NCBI RefSeq assembly: GCF_900637665.1
Contig: NZ_LR134386.1
Coordinates: 3,836,501-3,900,500, forward strand
Source: Chryseobacterium nakagawai
GTDB taxonomy: Bacteria > Bacteroidota > Bacteroidia > Flavobacteriales > Weeksellaceae
Direction: 5' to 3'
DNA length: 64,000 nucleotides
Of the stretch, positions 1-9,979 are shown piece after piece. Positions within the stretch are counted from its first letter, which is position 1, and every line of letters starts with the position of its first letter. The notes beneath the pieces are model-generated. The model had not been told where the DNA came from. It did not search any database and saw only the letters and a list, made by a program, of their open reading frames with translations. The position numbers and the translations under genes were made by a program.

Positions 1-220
1 CCAGATTGGTTTCAATTGGATTGGACTGGCAGTATCTGATCGTCATTTTATTTTTATTAATCTGGGTTTCTGTTTTCTCACTAATAGTGACAATCGTATA
101 AATGCTCGGAAAGGTAAGATAAGTCACAGAGGTCTCTTCAGAAGTCTGCTCGAGGATATAAAAGCATTCAATATACTTTTTTAGTATAAGGTTTTCTGGT
201 TTATAGATTTTTATGGTCAT
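1..220 (-). CDS. AraC-family regulator, N-terminal fragment (cut by window edge)
   Basis: A minus-strand reading frame begins with ATG at 220 and stays open to the window edge, giving 73 residues. The start reads MTIKIYKPENLILKKYIECF and later YLTFPSIYTIVTI, which resembles the N-terminal sensing domain (DUF6597 type) of Bacteroidota AraC-like regulators; the C-terminal HTH would lie outside the window. It is transcribed away from the gnd operon, which starts 253 bp away. The family call rests on resemblance only, because the DNA-binding part is missing. Confidence 0.55.
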   Translation of the reverse strand, partial: MTIKIYKPENLILKKYIECFYILEQTSEETSVTYLTFPSIYTIVTISEKTETQINKNKMTIRYCQSNPIETNL

Positions 221-428
221 CTTTTTTAGCTTTTAAATTGAGGCGAATTCACCTCAATGAATCAATTTCCTTTTTTCTAATATAAACAATATAATTATCG
301 TGTAATTCAATAGCCAGCATGAATTATATGAATCTCTCTTGATCGTTTGCAGATTTTTCAGTTGATGAAACCTACTGTAACGATTGAAAGAAAATTTCAT
401 ATATTTTTTTTACTGCTATGCATTTCCG

Positions 429-436
429 TAAATTTG
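429..436 (+). promoter_or_regulatory. Bacteroidota -7 promoter box for gnd-zwf-pgl
   Basis: TAAATTTG matches the Bacteroidota -7 consensus TAnnTTTG exactly and lies 37 bp before the gnd ATG. There is no clear TTTG at the -33 position, only a T-rich run. It implies a short leader of about 30 nt. Confidence 0.5.
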
Positions 437-473
437 ACCTGTAAAAATAAAATAAATCTTAAATAAGAGAAGA

Positions 474-1892
474 ATGGAAAAGTACAATTACGGGGTCATC
501 GGTCTCGGCGTAATGGGGAGAAACCTGCTTTATAATATTGCTGATAATGGTTTTTCTACCGCAGGGTTCGATTTGGATGAGGAAAAAGTAAGAGAACTTC
601 ATCAAGGAGCCACTCCTGGAACTTCAGTTAAAGGAACTGCATCTCTTGAAGAGTTTGTATCAGCTTTGGATACTCCGAGAAAAATTATTTTAATGGTTCC
701 CGCAGGAAAACCCGTAGATGCTGTTCTGGAAAGCATTACACCGCTTCTCAGCCCAAAAGATATTGTAGTAGATGCTGGAAATTCTTATTTCAAAGATACT
801 GAAAGACGTATTGCTGATTTAGCGTCTAAAAACCTACATTTTATGGGAATGGGCGTTTCCGGAGGAGAACAAGGAGCAAGAAGAGGACCGAGTATTATGC
901 CTGGTGGAGATTTGGAAGCCTTCAACCTGTTAAAACCTATGTTGGAATTAATTGCAGCAAAAGTTAATGGTGAACCTAGTACCGCTTACATGGGCAAAGG
1001 TTCTGCAGGAAACTACGTAAAGATGGTTCACAATGGTATTGAGTATGCTATTATGCAGTTAATCAGTGAGGCTTACGATTTGTTGAGAAAAGGAGCCAAT
1101 CTAAACAATAATCAGCTTTATGAAGTTTTCAAAACATGGAATGAAGGGGAAATGAATTCTTTCCTTATTGAAATAACAAGAGATATTTTCCAACAAAAAG
1201 ATGATTTAACAGATGGTTTTCTTGTTGACCAGATTCTAGATAAAGCCGGAGCAAAAGGAACAGGGAAATGGACTTCTGAGCAGGCCATGGAAATTGGTGT
1301 TTCTATTCCGACTATTGATATCGCGGTAACTTCAAGAATTTTATCTGCCTATAAAGATGAGCGAGTGAAAGCTTCTCAACTATATCCTAAAGGAGCAATA
1401 ACAACTCCTGAAAATATAGACCTGTTCATCAAAGAAGTGGGCGAAGCTTTGTATTTGTCTACTTTAATCAGCTATGCTCAAGGATTGGCATTACTGGTAA
1501 AAGCTTCTGAAGAATATGAGTTTGAAATTCCTTTAAAAGATGTTGTCAAAATATGGAGAGGCGGATGTATTATCCGTTCTGTTTTATTAGAAAAATTCTA
1601 TTCGGCTTATTCTAAAGATCAGAATTTATCTAATATTCTATTGGATCAAGGGATTTCAGAAATTGTAAAAGATAAAATTTCTTCATTAAGAAAAGTCGCT
1701 TCCTTTGCTGCATCAAACGGAATTCCAAGCATAGGAATTCAGACAGCTTTAGGATATTTCGAAGCCTATACAACAGAATCTTTACCGATCAATCTGCTTC
1801 AGGCTCAGCGTGATTATTTTGGGGCACACACTTACCAAAGAATTGACAGAGAAGGAGTTTTTCACACTTCATGGCAAAACGTAAATAACTAA
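474..1892 (+). CDS. gnd: 6-phosphogluconate dehydrogenase, decarboxylating
   Basis: The enzyme oxidises and decarboxylates 6-phosphogluconate to ribulose 5-phosphate with reduction of NADP+, the last oxidative step of the pentose phosphate pathway, in the cytosol. The 472-residue length is typical. The N-terminal Rossmann motif GLGVMG is at residues 10-15, MVPAGKPVD follows near residue 80, the catalytic helix carries KMVHNGIEY, and the family signature AGAKGTGKW lies near residue 260. It is the first gene of an operon in which zwf starts 9 bp downstream and pgl follows, so all three oxidative-branch enzymes are made together. The gene order gnd-zwf-pgl is the reverse of the reaction order. 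A TAnnTTTG promoter box lies just upstream. Confidence 0.97.
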   Translation: MEKYNYGVIGLGVMGRNLLYNIADNGFSTAGFDLDEEKVRELHQGATPGTSVKGTASLEEFVSALDTPRKIILMVPAGKPVDAVLESITPLLSPKDIVVDAGNSYFKDTERRIADLASKNLHFMGMGVSGGEQGARRGPSIMPGGDLEAFNLLKPMLELIAAKVNGEPSTAYMGKGSAGNYVKMVHNGIEYAIMQLISEAYDLLRKGANLNNNQLYEVFKTWNEGEMNSFLIEITRDIFQQKDDLTDGFLVDQILDKAGAKGTGKWTSEQAMEIGVSIPTIDIAVTSRILSAYKDERVKASQLYPKGAITTPENIDLFIKEVGEALYLSTLISYAQGLALLVKASEEYEFEIPLKDVVKIWRGGCIIRSVLLEKFYSAYSKDQNLSNILLDQGISEIVKDKISSLRKVASFAASNGIPSIGIQTALGYFEAYTTESLPINLLQAQRDYFGAHTYQRIDREGVFHTSWQNVNN

Positions 1893-1901
1893 ATTCGGAA
1901 A

Positions 1902-3383
1902 ATGAGCGACAACACAATCCTGCATCCAACAACCATTGTTATTTTTGGTGCAACAGGAGATTTGGCAAAAAGAAAGCTTTTTCCTGCATTTTATAATTTA
2001 TATATCGATGGCAGAATGCCCAAAGGCTTTAATATTTTAGCATTGGGAAGAGCCGAAAATACAGATGAAAAATTCAGAGCCTATATTAAAGAAAATCTGG
2101 AAAGCTTTTCAAGAAAAACAGTAACCAAAGAAGATTGGGCTGGTTTTCAGGCGCACATCAGCTATTTTCAACATCAGTTGGATGAAGAAAGTTCTTATCA
2201 AAATTTATATCAGAAACTGGAACATTTTGATAAAGTTTATGGAACGAGGGGGAACAGACTCTTCTATCTTTCAATTGCTCCGAACTTTGTATCGGTCATT
2301 TCAAATCATATTAAAAATACCTCTATTGCTTCTGATCCTTCAAAAGATAGAATTATTATAGAAAAACCTTTTGGTCATAATAAAGAGTCGGCTATAGAAC
2401 TGAATAATCTTCTTTCACAAACTTTTCAGGAAGAACAAATTTACCGTATCGACCATTATTTGGGAAAAGAAACCGTTCAGAATATTTTAGCCTTCAGATT
2501 CGGAAACTCAATTTTCGAGCCTTTATGGAATCACAGGCATATAGAATCTGTTCAGATTACCGTTGCGGAAGAAGTAGGAGTAGAAACAAGAGCCAGTTTT
2601 TATGAGCAGACGGGTGCTTTACGTGATATGATTCAGAATCATCTTTTACAAATTCTATGTATGGTAGCTATGGAACCACCGGTTTCACTGGAGTCTGGTG
2701 AAATCAGGGATCGTAAAGTGGATGTTTTAAAATCTATCCGTAGAATTTCATCGGATAAAGTAGATCATTATGCCGTTCGGGGACAGTATGGAAAAGGCAA
2801 GGTAAATGGTATCAAGGTAAACGGTTATCGTCAGGAAGAAGGAATTGCCGCTGATTCTAATACAGAAACATTCGCTGCCATTAAGTTTTATCTGGATAAC
2901 GAGAGATGGGAAAATGTTCCTTTCTACGTTCGTACCGGAAAGAAAATGAAAGAAAAACATTCTTATATTACGATTCAGTTTAAACCACTTCCCCATTCTA
3001 CATTTTCAGAAAGCACATCACTTTTATCAGCTAACCGACTGATTATTAACATTCAGCCTCAAATGGATATCAGATTACAGTTTATGTCAAAAAAACCTGG
3101 ACTGTCATTAGAGTTAAAGCCTGTAGAAATGATTTTTGATAATTTTGCATGTCAGACAGATACTCCTGAAGCCTATGAAACCCTTTTACTAGAGGCTCTT
3201 GTAGGTGATCTTACGCTGTTTATGCGCTCTGACCAGGTAGAGGAAGCCTGGGATGTTGTAAAAACAATTCAGGAAACCTGGGAAACAACTAAGGATCCTT
3301 CTTTCCCAAATTATGATGCAGGAAGCTGGGGGCCTGATGATAGCAATGCTTTGGTTGAAAGACAAGGGCATCAGTGGGTTTAA
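1902..3383 (+). CDS. zwf: Glucose-6-phosphate 1-dehydrogenase
   Basis: It oxidises glucose 6-phosphate to 6-phosphoglucono-delta-lactone and makes NADPH. At 493 residues it has the full family length. The nucleotide-binding motif [11 protein letters not shown] is at residues 16-26 and the active-site signature RIDHYLGKE near residue 185 contains the catalytic His-Tyr-Leu-Gly-Lys. It starts 9 bp after gnd and is followed after 20 bp by pgl, so it is the middle gene of the oxidative pentose phosphate operon. Confidence 0.98.
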   Translation: MSDNTILHPTTIVIFGATGDLAKRKLFPAFYNLYIDGRMPKGFNILALGRAENTDEKFRAYIKENLESFSRKTVTKEDWAGFQAHISYFQHQLDEESSYQNLYQKLEHFDKVYGTRGNRLFYLSIAPNFVSVISNHIKNTSIASDPSKDRIIIEKPFGHNKESAIELNNLLSQTFQEEQIYRIDHYLGKETVQNILAFRFGNSIFEPLWNHRHIESVQITVAEEVGVETRASFYEQTGALRDMIQNHLLQILCMVAMEPPVSLESGEIRDRKVDVLKSIRRISSDKVDHYAVRGQYGKGKVNGIKVNGYRQEEGIAADSNTETFAAIKFYLDNERWENVPFYVRTGKKMKEKHSYITIQFKPLPHSTFSESTSLLSANRLIINIQPQMDIRLQFMSKKPGLSLELKPVEMIFDNFACQTDTPEAYETLLLEALVGDLTLFMRSDQVEEAWDVVKTIQETWETTKDPSFPNYDAGSWGPDDSNALVERQGHQWV

Positions 3384-3403
3384 TATTTAACTAAGAAATA
3401 AAA

Positions 3404-4114
3404 ATGGATATTACAATATTTAATACGCTTGATACTTTATATAAAAAAGCAGCAGATACTTTCATTGAGCTTTCCGGCCAATCTATTCAAAAAAACGGAA
3501 AATTTGTGGTGGCTGTAAGCGGTGGCTCTTCTCCGAAAGCCATTTTCAGCTTATTGGCGACTTCGGAATATGCAGATAAAATAGATTGGAACAAAGTTTA
3601 TGTTTTCTGGGTAGATGAAAGATGGGTTGCTCTTGATGATGAAAAGAGTAATTTTAAAATGACCCTGGAAACTCTTTTGAATAAAGTTCCCGTTAATAAA
3701 GATCAGATTTTCCCAATGTATAAAGATGGAATTGATCCTGAAGAGTACGCTAAAGAATATGAAACGCAAATCAGAAATGTATTAGGTGAAGAAGGTGTTT
3801 TCGATTTTATCCTTTTAGGGATGGGTGATGATGGCCATACGGCTTCCCTATTTCCGGGAGAAGCAGTGCTGGATGAAAAAGAAAAATGGGTTGCAGCTTA
3901 TTATTTGAAACCTCAGGAAATGTTCAGGATTACCTTGACAGAGCCTATTATCAATAAAGCCGACAATATTTTGATTGTCACATTCGGCACCTCTAAAAAG
4001 CATGCTCTTAATGAAGTTTTACACGGAGAATATAATCCGAAACTATACCCGCTTCAGTTAATTAAAAAGAAAGATGGGGTTCAGATTTTCACCGACGAAG
4101 AGGCAGGCGCTTAA
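3404..4114 (+). CDS. pgl: 6-phosphogluconolactonase
   Basis: It hydrolyses 6-phosphogluconolactone to 6-phosphogluconate, linking the zwf and gnd reactions. The 236-residue protein is of the SOL/DevB type, with the phosphate-binding VSGGSSPKAIF near residues 39-49, the DERWV motif near residue 70, and LLGMGDDGHTASLFPG in the second half. It ends the operon; a strong rho-independent terminator lies about 60 bp downstream. Confidence 0.95.
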   Translation: MDITIFNTLDTLYKKAADTFIELSGQSIQKNGKFVVAVSGGSSPKAIFSLLATSEYADKIDWNKVYVFWVDERWVALDDEKSNFKMTLETLLNKVPVNKDQIFPMYKDGIDPEEYAKEYETQIRNVLGEEGVFDFILLGMGDDGHTASLFPGEAVLDEKEKWVAAYYLKPQEMFRITLTEPIINKADNILIVTFGTSKKHALNEVLHGEYNPKLYPLQLIKKKDGVQIFTDEEAGA

Positions 4115-4172
4115 TCTTACCCTTTTTTATTAAACTGATTAAGATCATAGAGTCCTGACCAAACAAAATACC

Positions 4173-4204
4173 AATCACCACTTTAAATAAGTGGTGATTT
4201 TTTA
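4173..4204 (+). terminator. Rho-independent terminator after pgl
   Basis: An 11-bp perfect stem (AATCACCACTT with AAGTGGTGATT), a 5-nt loop and a following T-run close the gnd-zwf-pgl operon. Confidence 0.85.
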
Positions 4205-4404
4205 TGTATAAACTAATTATTAGAAAAAACCACACTCTTTCAAAACAAGTTCTCCACCATTCCTTCAAAATAATATAAAAAAGAGCTTAAATGATTTACA
4301 ATACTGAAAAGCATCGATATAAATATTAATATAAACTTTTGTATTTTTATGCAACAAAATACATTTTCTGCCTGTATGGCAGGGAAAACCAAACACTATT
4401 ATTC

Positions 4405-4920
4405 GTGAAAAAATTAAACCCCAGTTATTTCGAGTTCTTCTTTTACAGGTATGGAGTAATTATTATTTTCGTTCATATAGTCACAATAGCCTGTTATTTT
4501 TTAAGTACACAAGAAGAAGATCCTATCACCTTAATTTTTCCTACCATTCTCTGTTTCATCTTTTTCCCACTTGTCTGTTTATCAGAATATCGGATGCTGG
4601 AAAAAAATCTGCCTCCTGCCAATGTCTTTCTAACAGATAATGGCCTTGTCATCAATAAAATCTCTTATCCTGCTGAGCAAATAGAAGAAATTACTTATAT
4701 GCCTGTAAGAAATACGCTGAATAAATTTTCGGATGATTTTTTCGAAATTAAAGCCAATGATGGTGCTGTTTTTTATTTTCTGGATAAAAGGCCAAACTGG
4801 AAATTTGAATCACCTACCATGAAACTATTGAACAACCACCCTCTTTTCTCTTTAAAAACAAAGAAAAGAGAGGAATCATCAGATGGCTTTTCGGTGTTTA
4901 AAAAGCAAAAACTATCGTAA
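4405..4920 (+). CDS. Small membrane protein of unknown function
   Basis: The open frame begins at a TTG at 4339. I prefer the GTG at 4405, which opens VKKLNPSYFEFFFYRYG, because a near-consensus -7 box (AACTTTTG, 4334-4341) overlaps the upstream TTG. From there the product is 171 residues. Two hydrophobic segments, near residues 16-33 and 44-60, form a membrane hairpin. The rest is a soluble tail with an ITYMPVRNTLNKFSDDFFEI-like beta pattern, as in small PH-like membrane proteins of Flavobacteriia. No catalytic motif is seen. It stands alone between the pgl terminator and the phzF-like gene. Confidence 0.6.
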   Translation: MKKLNPSYFEFFFYRYGVIIIFVHIVTIACYFLSTQEEDPITLIFPTILCFIFFPLVCLSEYRMLEKNLPPANVFLTDNGLVINKISYPAEQIEEITYMPVRNTLNKFSDDFFEIKANDGAVFYFLDKRPNWKFESPTMKLLNNHPLFSLKTKKREESSDGFSVFKKQKLS

Positions 4921-4982
4921 AGTTCAACACCCAACACATATTATTTTATAATCCCATAGTACAACCTTAAATTTTATCAATC

Positions 4983-5771
4983 ATGAAGTTAGAATTATAT
5001 CAAATAGATGCGTTTACAGAAGAAATTTTCCATGGAAATCCCGCATGTGTTGTCCCATTGAAAAATTGGCTGCCTGATGAAATTCTTTTAAAAATAGCCC
5101 GTGAAAATGCTGTAGCAGAAACCGCTTTCTTTATTGATAATGGTGACACCATTCACCTAAGATGGTTTACTCCTGAAATAGAGATGGATCTATGCGGGCA
5201 TGCTACCCTTGCCACCGCTCATTGCCTGGCTTCCATCTTACATTATCCAAATAGCAGAATTGTTTTTGAAACCAAAAGTGGTGAATTAACAGTAGATGTA
5301 AAAGATGGATTCTATTATATGGATTTCCCGTCAAGAATGCCTGAACCCTCTACTCTTCCGGATACTATAGTAAAGTCTCTCAATATACAACCTACAGAAG
5401 TTTTCAAATCAAGAGACTATGTTTTGGTATATGAATCTGAGGAAGATATCAAAAAAATTATCGTTGAAAGATCTATTTTGGATCTTATTAATCTCGATCC
5501 GGGAGGCGTTGTTGTGACTGCTGCTGGTACAGACTGTGATTTTGTTTCAAGATATTTTACGCCACAGTCGTCTATTCTTGAAGATCCAGTTACCGGTTCT
5601 GCACACTGTTCACTTATCCCATTTTGGTCATCAAGATTAGGAAAAGATCAACTTTTCGCCCGTCAACTTTCAGAAAGAGGAGGTCAGCTCTATTGCGAAA
5701 ACAAAGGCGAAAGAGTGATTGTGGCAGGTAAAGCCAGAACCTATTCTATGGGGCATCTTTGGATCGAATAA
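4983..5771 (+). CDS. PhzF family isomerase/epimerase-like protein
   Basis: A 262-residue member of the PhzF/DAP-epimerase fold family. The opening YQIDAFTEEIFHGNPACVV, the conserved glutamate in AVAETAFF (Glu46, equivalent to the PhzF catalytic acid), DLCGHATLATAH and DPVTGSAHC are all present. PhzF itself isomerises a phenazine precursor, but most homologues in non-phenazine producers have unknown substrates, and no phenazine genes are near. The start has a clear ATG after a long AT-rich leader, and a terminator follows the gene. Confidence 0.9.
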   Translation: MKLELYQIDAFTEEIFHGNPACVVPLKNWLPDEILLKIARENAVAETAFFIDNGDTIHLRWFTPEIEMDLCGHATLATAHCLASILHYPNSRIVFETKSGELTVDVKDGFYYMDFPSRMPEPSTLPDTIVKSLNIQPTEVFKSRDYVLVYESEEDIKKIIVERSILDLINLDPGGVVVTAAGTDCDFVSRYFTPQSSILEDPVTGSAHCSLIPFWSSRLGKDQLFARQLSERGGQLYCENKGERVIVAGKARTYSMGHLWIE

Positions 5772-5803
5772 TGTATTTTCCCTGAAATAAAATCCTCAAC
5801 ATC

Positions 5804-5842
5804 AAAAAGCACTCATTAATTTAAATTGGTGCTTTTATTTTT
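5804..5842 (+). terminator. Rho-independent terminator after phzF-like gene
   Basis: AAAAGCAC and GTGCTTTT form an 8-bp stem around a 16-nt AT-rich loop, followed by a T-rich run. Confidence 0.65.
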
Positions 5843-5932
5843 CTAAACCATTTTTAATATCTTTAAAGAAAGGTTTAAGGTTTCCATTAATGAGATCACA
5901 AAGGAAAAGCGAATCATAAAATTAAGTGAAAT

Positions 5933-6457
5933 ATGAGAATTGCGATATTCGGGGCTCACAACGTTGGCAAAACCACTTTGGCGGAAGAACTTCTGGAACA
6001 TCTTCCAGGTTATACTTTTGAGACAGAACCTTATTATCAAATGGAATTATATGGTTATGAATTTTCAGAAATTCCTGATGCTGAAGACTTTGTTGAACAG
6101 TTCAATTATTCAGCAAAACTAATTCTGCAAAGTGGAGACAATGTGATATTTGACAGAGGTGTCATTGATCTCTTAGCCTATCTTCATGTTCTTGATCCTC
6201 GTAGAAATATTCAATCTCTCTTTGAAAAAGCTCAGGCAATAATTGCTGAAATTGACCTTTTTGTATTTGTTCCGATTGAAGAACCGGATTTAATCCCTAT
6301 ACACCAGATTGAACTTCCAAAACTCAGAAGCCAGGTCAATAATTTACTCTATGATTGGATCAGTGATTTTGGGATAGAAGTAATTAGAGTCAATGGGACA
6401 TTATCTGAGCGTAGAGACCAGGTACTCAATGGAATTTTATCCACTACTGACACATAG
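5933..6457 (+). CDS. P-loop AAA/nucleoside-kinase-like ATPase
   Basis: A 174-residue protein with a Walker A motif GAHNVGKTT at residues 7-15 and a Walker B-like strand NVIFDRGVIDLLAYL near residues 66-80. The arrangement resembles small P-loop kinase-like proteins (AAA_28/AAA_33). It would bind ATP or GTP and may phosphorylate a small molecule, but the substrate cannot be read from the sequence. ATG at 5933 is preferred because Walker A falls right after the first strand. It is monocistronic. Confidence 0.75.
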   Translation: MRIAIFGAHNVGKTTLAEELLEHLPGYTFETEPYYQMELYGYEFSEIPDAEDFVEQFNYSAKLILQSGDNVIFDRGVIDLLAYLHVLDPRRNIQSLFEKAQAIIAEIDLFVFVPIEEPDLIPIHQIELPKLRSQVNNLLYDWISDFGIEVIRVNGTLSERRDQVLNGILSTTDT

Positions 6458-6473
6458 CTGTCAATGATACTGT

Positions 6474-6481
6474 TAATTTTG
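6474..6481 (+). promoter_or_regulatory. Candidate -7 box for the YdeI-like gene
   Basis: TAATTTTG matches TAnnTTTG. It lies about 105 bp before the next ATG and lacks a clear -33 TTTG, so support is moderate. Confidence 0.35.
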
Positions 6482-6586
6482 TTGTATTAAATTAAATAAG
6501 ATCCTTATCACGTATGTATTTCATGTAAATTCTATCCGTCATACGGCACAGAATATTCAAGAAAACAAAAGCAAAACAACAATACA

Positions 6587-7171
6587 ATGGAAACAAGTTT
6601 AGAAAAAAAGAAACTCGCTATAAATACAATACAGGAATGGCGTGAATGGCTGGTACAAAACCATCGTTCAAGCCAAAGTATATGGCTTATTTGCAACAAT
6701 AAAAAATCTGGACTTCCTACTGTCAGCTGGAGTGAATTAGTGGATGAAGCGATTTGTTTTGGCTGGATTGACAGCACAAGAAAGACGATAGACTCCAATT
6801 CATTTATGCAATTGTATACCCAACGTAAAACAAAAAGTAACTGGTCTAAGATTAATAAAGAAAAAGTTCAGAGACTTATAGATACAGGTATGATGCAGCC
6901 AGCCGGGCTTGAAACTATTAAAGTGGCTAAAGAAAACGGCTCATGGACTATTCTGGACAGTGTTGAAGAACTTATCATCCCCAATGATCTGGAAAATGCC
7001 TTTATAGCACATGCCGGTTCAAAAGACTATTTTTTAGCGCTGAGTAAAACATCTAAAAAAATGATGTTACACTGGGTGACTTTTGCCAAACGCCCAGAAA
7101 CCCGACAAAAACGTATTCATGAGCTGGTAGAACAGGCAGCAAAAAAACAAAAACCTGAACAGTTCCGATAA
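6587..7171 (+). CDS. YdeI/OmpD-associated family protein
   Basis: A 194-residue protein of the YdeI/OmdA type. The N-terminal half carries EWLVQNHRSSQSIWLICNN and the typical ELVDEAICFGWIDS stretch; the C-terminal part has ALSKTSKKMMLHWVTFAKRP followed by a lysine-rich end. Some relatives are called bacteriocin-resistance proteins, but the biochemical role is not established. No signal peptide is present. It stands alone, with about 210 bp to the next gene. Confidence 0.85.
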   Translation: METSLEKKKLAINTIQEWREWLVQNHRSSQSIWLICNNKKSGLPTVSWSELVDEAICFGWIDSTRKTIDSNSFMQLYTQRKTKSNWSKINKEKVQRLIDTGMMQPAGLETIKVAKENGSWTILDSVEELIIPNDLENAFIAHAGSKDYFLALSKTSKKMMLHWVTFAKRPETRQKRIHELVEQAAKKQKPEQFR

Positions 7172-7384
7172 TTCTCCTTGTTTTCATATAATTGGAGAAA
7201 TCCAAGACCTAATACATTCAACCATTTTTTGTAATACATCGCTTCCAAATCTCTTGTTAAGAAATCATATCCGAAGGAATATCACCAATCTAATATATTT
7301 CTTTTAAAATAAGAGGTTAAATATCAATTTTCGAAGTCTTTAAATGATTAAATTAGCGCTGAATTAAAATGCGTTAAGATTTCT

Positions 7385-9781
7385 ATGAAAAATATATTCG
7401 GTGTATTGCTGCTTTCCATGGTACAACCTATACTGGCACAAACCAAACTGGAAAAAGCAATTACAAATCTTGAGAACAATTACGAACAGGAAAAAGTATA
7501 TGTACTTACTGACAAATCACAATATGCAGCTGGGGATAAAATCTGGTTTAAAAGCTTTGTATTTGACGGATATAACCGCTCTGCACTCTCTACTACCCTA
7601 TTTGTAGAATTATACAATTCTGATAAAAAATTAATAGACTGGAAGACCGTACTTCTTACCAATGGTGAAGGAAGCGGAGACTTTCAACTGAAAGAAGACC
7701 TTCCTGAACAGGTTTATTTTGTAAGAGCCTATACGCCTTACATGACCAACTTTAACGAAGATTTCCAGATTGTTAAAACCATTCCGGTTTACAATCCTAA
7801 TTCCGCAGAATCATTGGTCATTTCTAAAAGTTCTGATTGGTCTGCAAAAGCGTTTCCGGAAGGTGGAACCTTCATTCACGGAACTCCTACAAAATTTGCT
7901 GTAAGACTATCAAGCAGTTCTTCTTTACCCGAAAACTGGACTGGAAAAGTAGTAGATGTACAGAACCCCAATACTCCTGTAGCTACCTTTAAATCTTTTG
8001 ATAAAAATGTGGCCTCTTTTACCATAACGCCGGCTTCAGGAAAAAAATACCAGGCTATCATTCAGGATAATACAGGAAAAAGCAAAACAATAGACCTGCC
8101 TCAAGTGGCAGACAGTGGCCTTCATTTAGAAGTTAACAGTGCTAAAGATGGAATTAAATACACCTTAAAAGGCGTTAACTTAAAGCAACAGCTCCAAAAT
8201 TATAAAATTGTAGGAACCATTAACAATCACCTTGCTTACAGGGCCAATATTAAACAGTTAACCAATGAAGCTTCCAGTCTTATTCCTATCAAAATAAGCA
8301 ATGGAGCGAATGGAGTTTTACAGTTAGCCATCTTTGATGATCAGGATAATCTGGTTGCACAAAGACTTTGCTTTATAAGGCCCAATGATCTAAAACTTGA
8401 GAAAGCTGAAATTATCGGTCAGAGCATAAAACAAACGCCAAGGTCTTTCAATAGCATTGATCTTTCTCCAGAGTCCTATTTTAAACATTATACGGTTTTG
8501 GTAAGTGAGGATGATGGCAGCAATAAGCCCGAAGAAGAAAATTTACTGAGCAGTCTTTGGTTAACAGGAGATTTTACTACAAAAATAGATAGCCCGGCTC
8601 AATATTTTTCTAAAAGTGCTAATAGTGAAGCATTGGATGCGCTGCTTATTTCTGAAAACTGGAAAAGGTTTGACTGGAATTCTGTACTTAGCGGATCTGT
8701 ACCCACTATAAAGACCAAATCTCAAAAATTTCTTTCTTACAGAGTAAAACCTGTTAAAAATAACGCGCTGATCATTAATTCCAGTGTGGTTTTATTATTG
8801 AAAGCCGGCAAAAGTGAACCTGTTATCAGCCCGTTTCAGACCGATCAAAGCGGATATGTTTATTTAAATAATCTGAGCAACGATGAGCCTGTGAATGTTT
8901 CGTTATTTGCCAATTCAGGAAATGAAAAAGAATCCAATGCTGAGAATTTATTCGTAACGGTAGAGCCATTGGTAAACCCTACAGAATTTACGGGTAACTT
9001 TCCTGCAACACGATATAAATTAGTAAAGACCACCGGAAATAAAACCCTTCCACCAACCATTTCCAGAGCGATCACTACTCAAAAAAACACTAAAAAAATA
9101 GAGGGTGCCGAGGTACAGGAAATTAAAGAAGTAGAATTAACAGGAAAAAAGAAAGATCCGAAAGAAGAATTAGATAAACAACTTTCCACCGGAATGTTCA
9201 GTTCTCAGAACTCTACTATATTCGATTTTGTGAATGAAGACCAACACGCTGAAGGATTCACCAATATATTCGACTGGCTACAGGGAAGAGCTGCCGGTTT
9301 AACCTTTCAAAGAAATAATTCAGGGATAAATATGCCTTATATACGTGGCCAGCAAGCTAAACTCTATTTAGATGAAATCCTTACAGATCCTAACATGATC
9401 TCCTCTATGCCTGTCAGTAATATTGCGATGGTAAAGATTATTAAAGGTGGCGGATTAATAGGTGATGCAGTAGCCATTTATACCATGAGAGGTGATCTGA
9501 AATCTAAGGTCAAAAAGAATGATGCCCCAAAGAACAATTCATCTGTTATAAAAGGATATGATAAACCATCGGAGTTTCTTGTTGAAATGCTGGATGAGGA
9601 TGCAAAAATTGAAAATGACACGAGAGAAACCCTTTACTGGAATCCTAATTTATTCGACAGCGATTATGTTCCGCCAAGAATTAAATTTTTCAATAATGAC
9701 AGTGCCAAACAGTATAAAGTTTTGATCATAAGTTTTGATGATGATGATAATCTTCTTTATCAGAACGAGATCTTTAAATAA
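7385..9781 (+). CDS. Secreted MG2-like protein with a TonB-receptor plug domain but no barrel
   Basis: A 798-residue exported protein with signal peptide FGVLLLSMVQPILAQ. Residues 35-130 (VYVLTDKSQYAAGDKIWFK and VYFVRAYTPYMTNF) resemble the MG2 macroglobulin-type strand domain common in Bacteroidota. The C-terminal third has a plug-like section: FDWLQGRAAGLTFQ, MPYIRGQQAKLYLDEI, then IKGGGLIGDAVAIYTMRG. No beta-barrel follows, so it is not itself a receptor; in this family the plug domain may mediate interactions in the periplasm or at the outer membrane. It ends at FKNND...LLYQNEIFK, and a relic with the same ending lies at 11632-11745. A terminator follows. Confidence 0.85.
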   Translation: MKNIFGVLLLSMVQPILAQTKLEKAITNLENNYEQEKVYVLTDKSQYAAGDKIWFKSFVFDGYNRSALSTTLFVELYNSDKKLIDWKTVLLTNGEGSGDFQLKEDLPEQVYFVRAYTPYMTNFNEDFQIVKTIPVYNPNSAESLVISKSSDWSAKAFPEGGTFIHGTPTKFAVRLSSSSSLPENWTGKVVDVQNPNTPVATFKSFDKNVASFTITPASGKKYQAIIQDNTGKSKTIDLPQVADSGLHLEVNSAKDGIKYTLKGVNLKQQLQNYKIVGTINNHLAYRANIKQLTNEASSLIPIKISNGANGVLQLAIFDDQDNLVAQRLCFIRPNDLKLEKAEIIGQSIKQTPRSFNSIDLSPESYFKHYTVLVSEDDGSNKPEEENLLSSLWLTGDFTTKIDSPAQYFSKSANSEALDALLISENWKRFDWNSVLSGSVPTIKTKSQKFLSYRVKPVKNNALIINSSVVLLLKAGKSEPVISPFQTDQSGYVYLNNLSNDEPVNVSLFANSGNEKESNAENLFVTVEPLVNPTEFTGNFPATRYKLVKTTGNKTLPPTISRAITTQKNTKKIEGAEVQEIKEVELTGKKKDPKEELDKQLSTGMFSSQNSTIFDFVNEDQHAEGFTNIFDWLQGRAAGLTFQRNNSGINMPYIRGQQAKLYLDEILTDPNMISSMPVSNIAMVKIIKGGGLIGDAVAIYTMRGDLKSKVKKNDAPKNNSSVIKGYDKPSEFLVEMLDEDAKIENDTRETLYWNPNLFDSDYVPPRIKFFNNDSAKQYKVLIISFDDDDNLLYQNEIFK

Positions 9782-9799
9782 TATATTTCTCCAGATTAC

Positions 9800-9832
9800 A
9801 AAGCCTTTCAGTTTTCCTGAGAGGCTTTTTTA
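9800..9832 (+). terminator. Rho-independent terminator after the plug-domain gene
   Basis: AAGCCTTTCAG pairs with CTGAGAGGCTT (one G-T pair) around a short loop and is followed by T residues. The terminator at 11761 is a diverged copy. Confidence 0.75.
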
Positions 9833-9929
9833 GTTTTGAAATCGGAACCTGGAAGACATGCAATGCCATAAAACTTTGAAAATAATTTAAAATTATCATA
9901 CAAACAGACTCAGATATTAGCAGATGTAA

Positions 9930-9937
9930 TATATTTG
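9930..9937 (+). promoter_or_regulatory. -7 box of the serine hydrolase gene; fixes its start
   Basis: TATATTTG matches TAnnTTTG. It overlaps the upstream in-frame TTG at 9935, so transcription should begin downstream of that codon and the ATG at 9980 is the real start. Confidence 0.55.
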
Positions 9938-9979
9938 AGACTTCAATTTTTATATCAGCAACTAATAAACCTATTAATC

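Noticed and set aside
4983..5771. Phenazine biosynthesis locus
   Set aside because: Only a PhzF-like gene is present; no other phenazine genes occur and the family is widespread with other roles.
9935..9979. Upstream TTG start of the serine hydrolase
   Set aside because: It overlaps the -7 box TATATTTG and would put 15 residues before a normal signal peptide.
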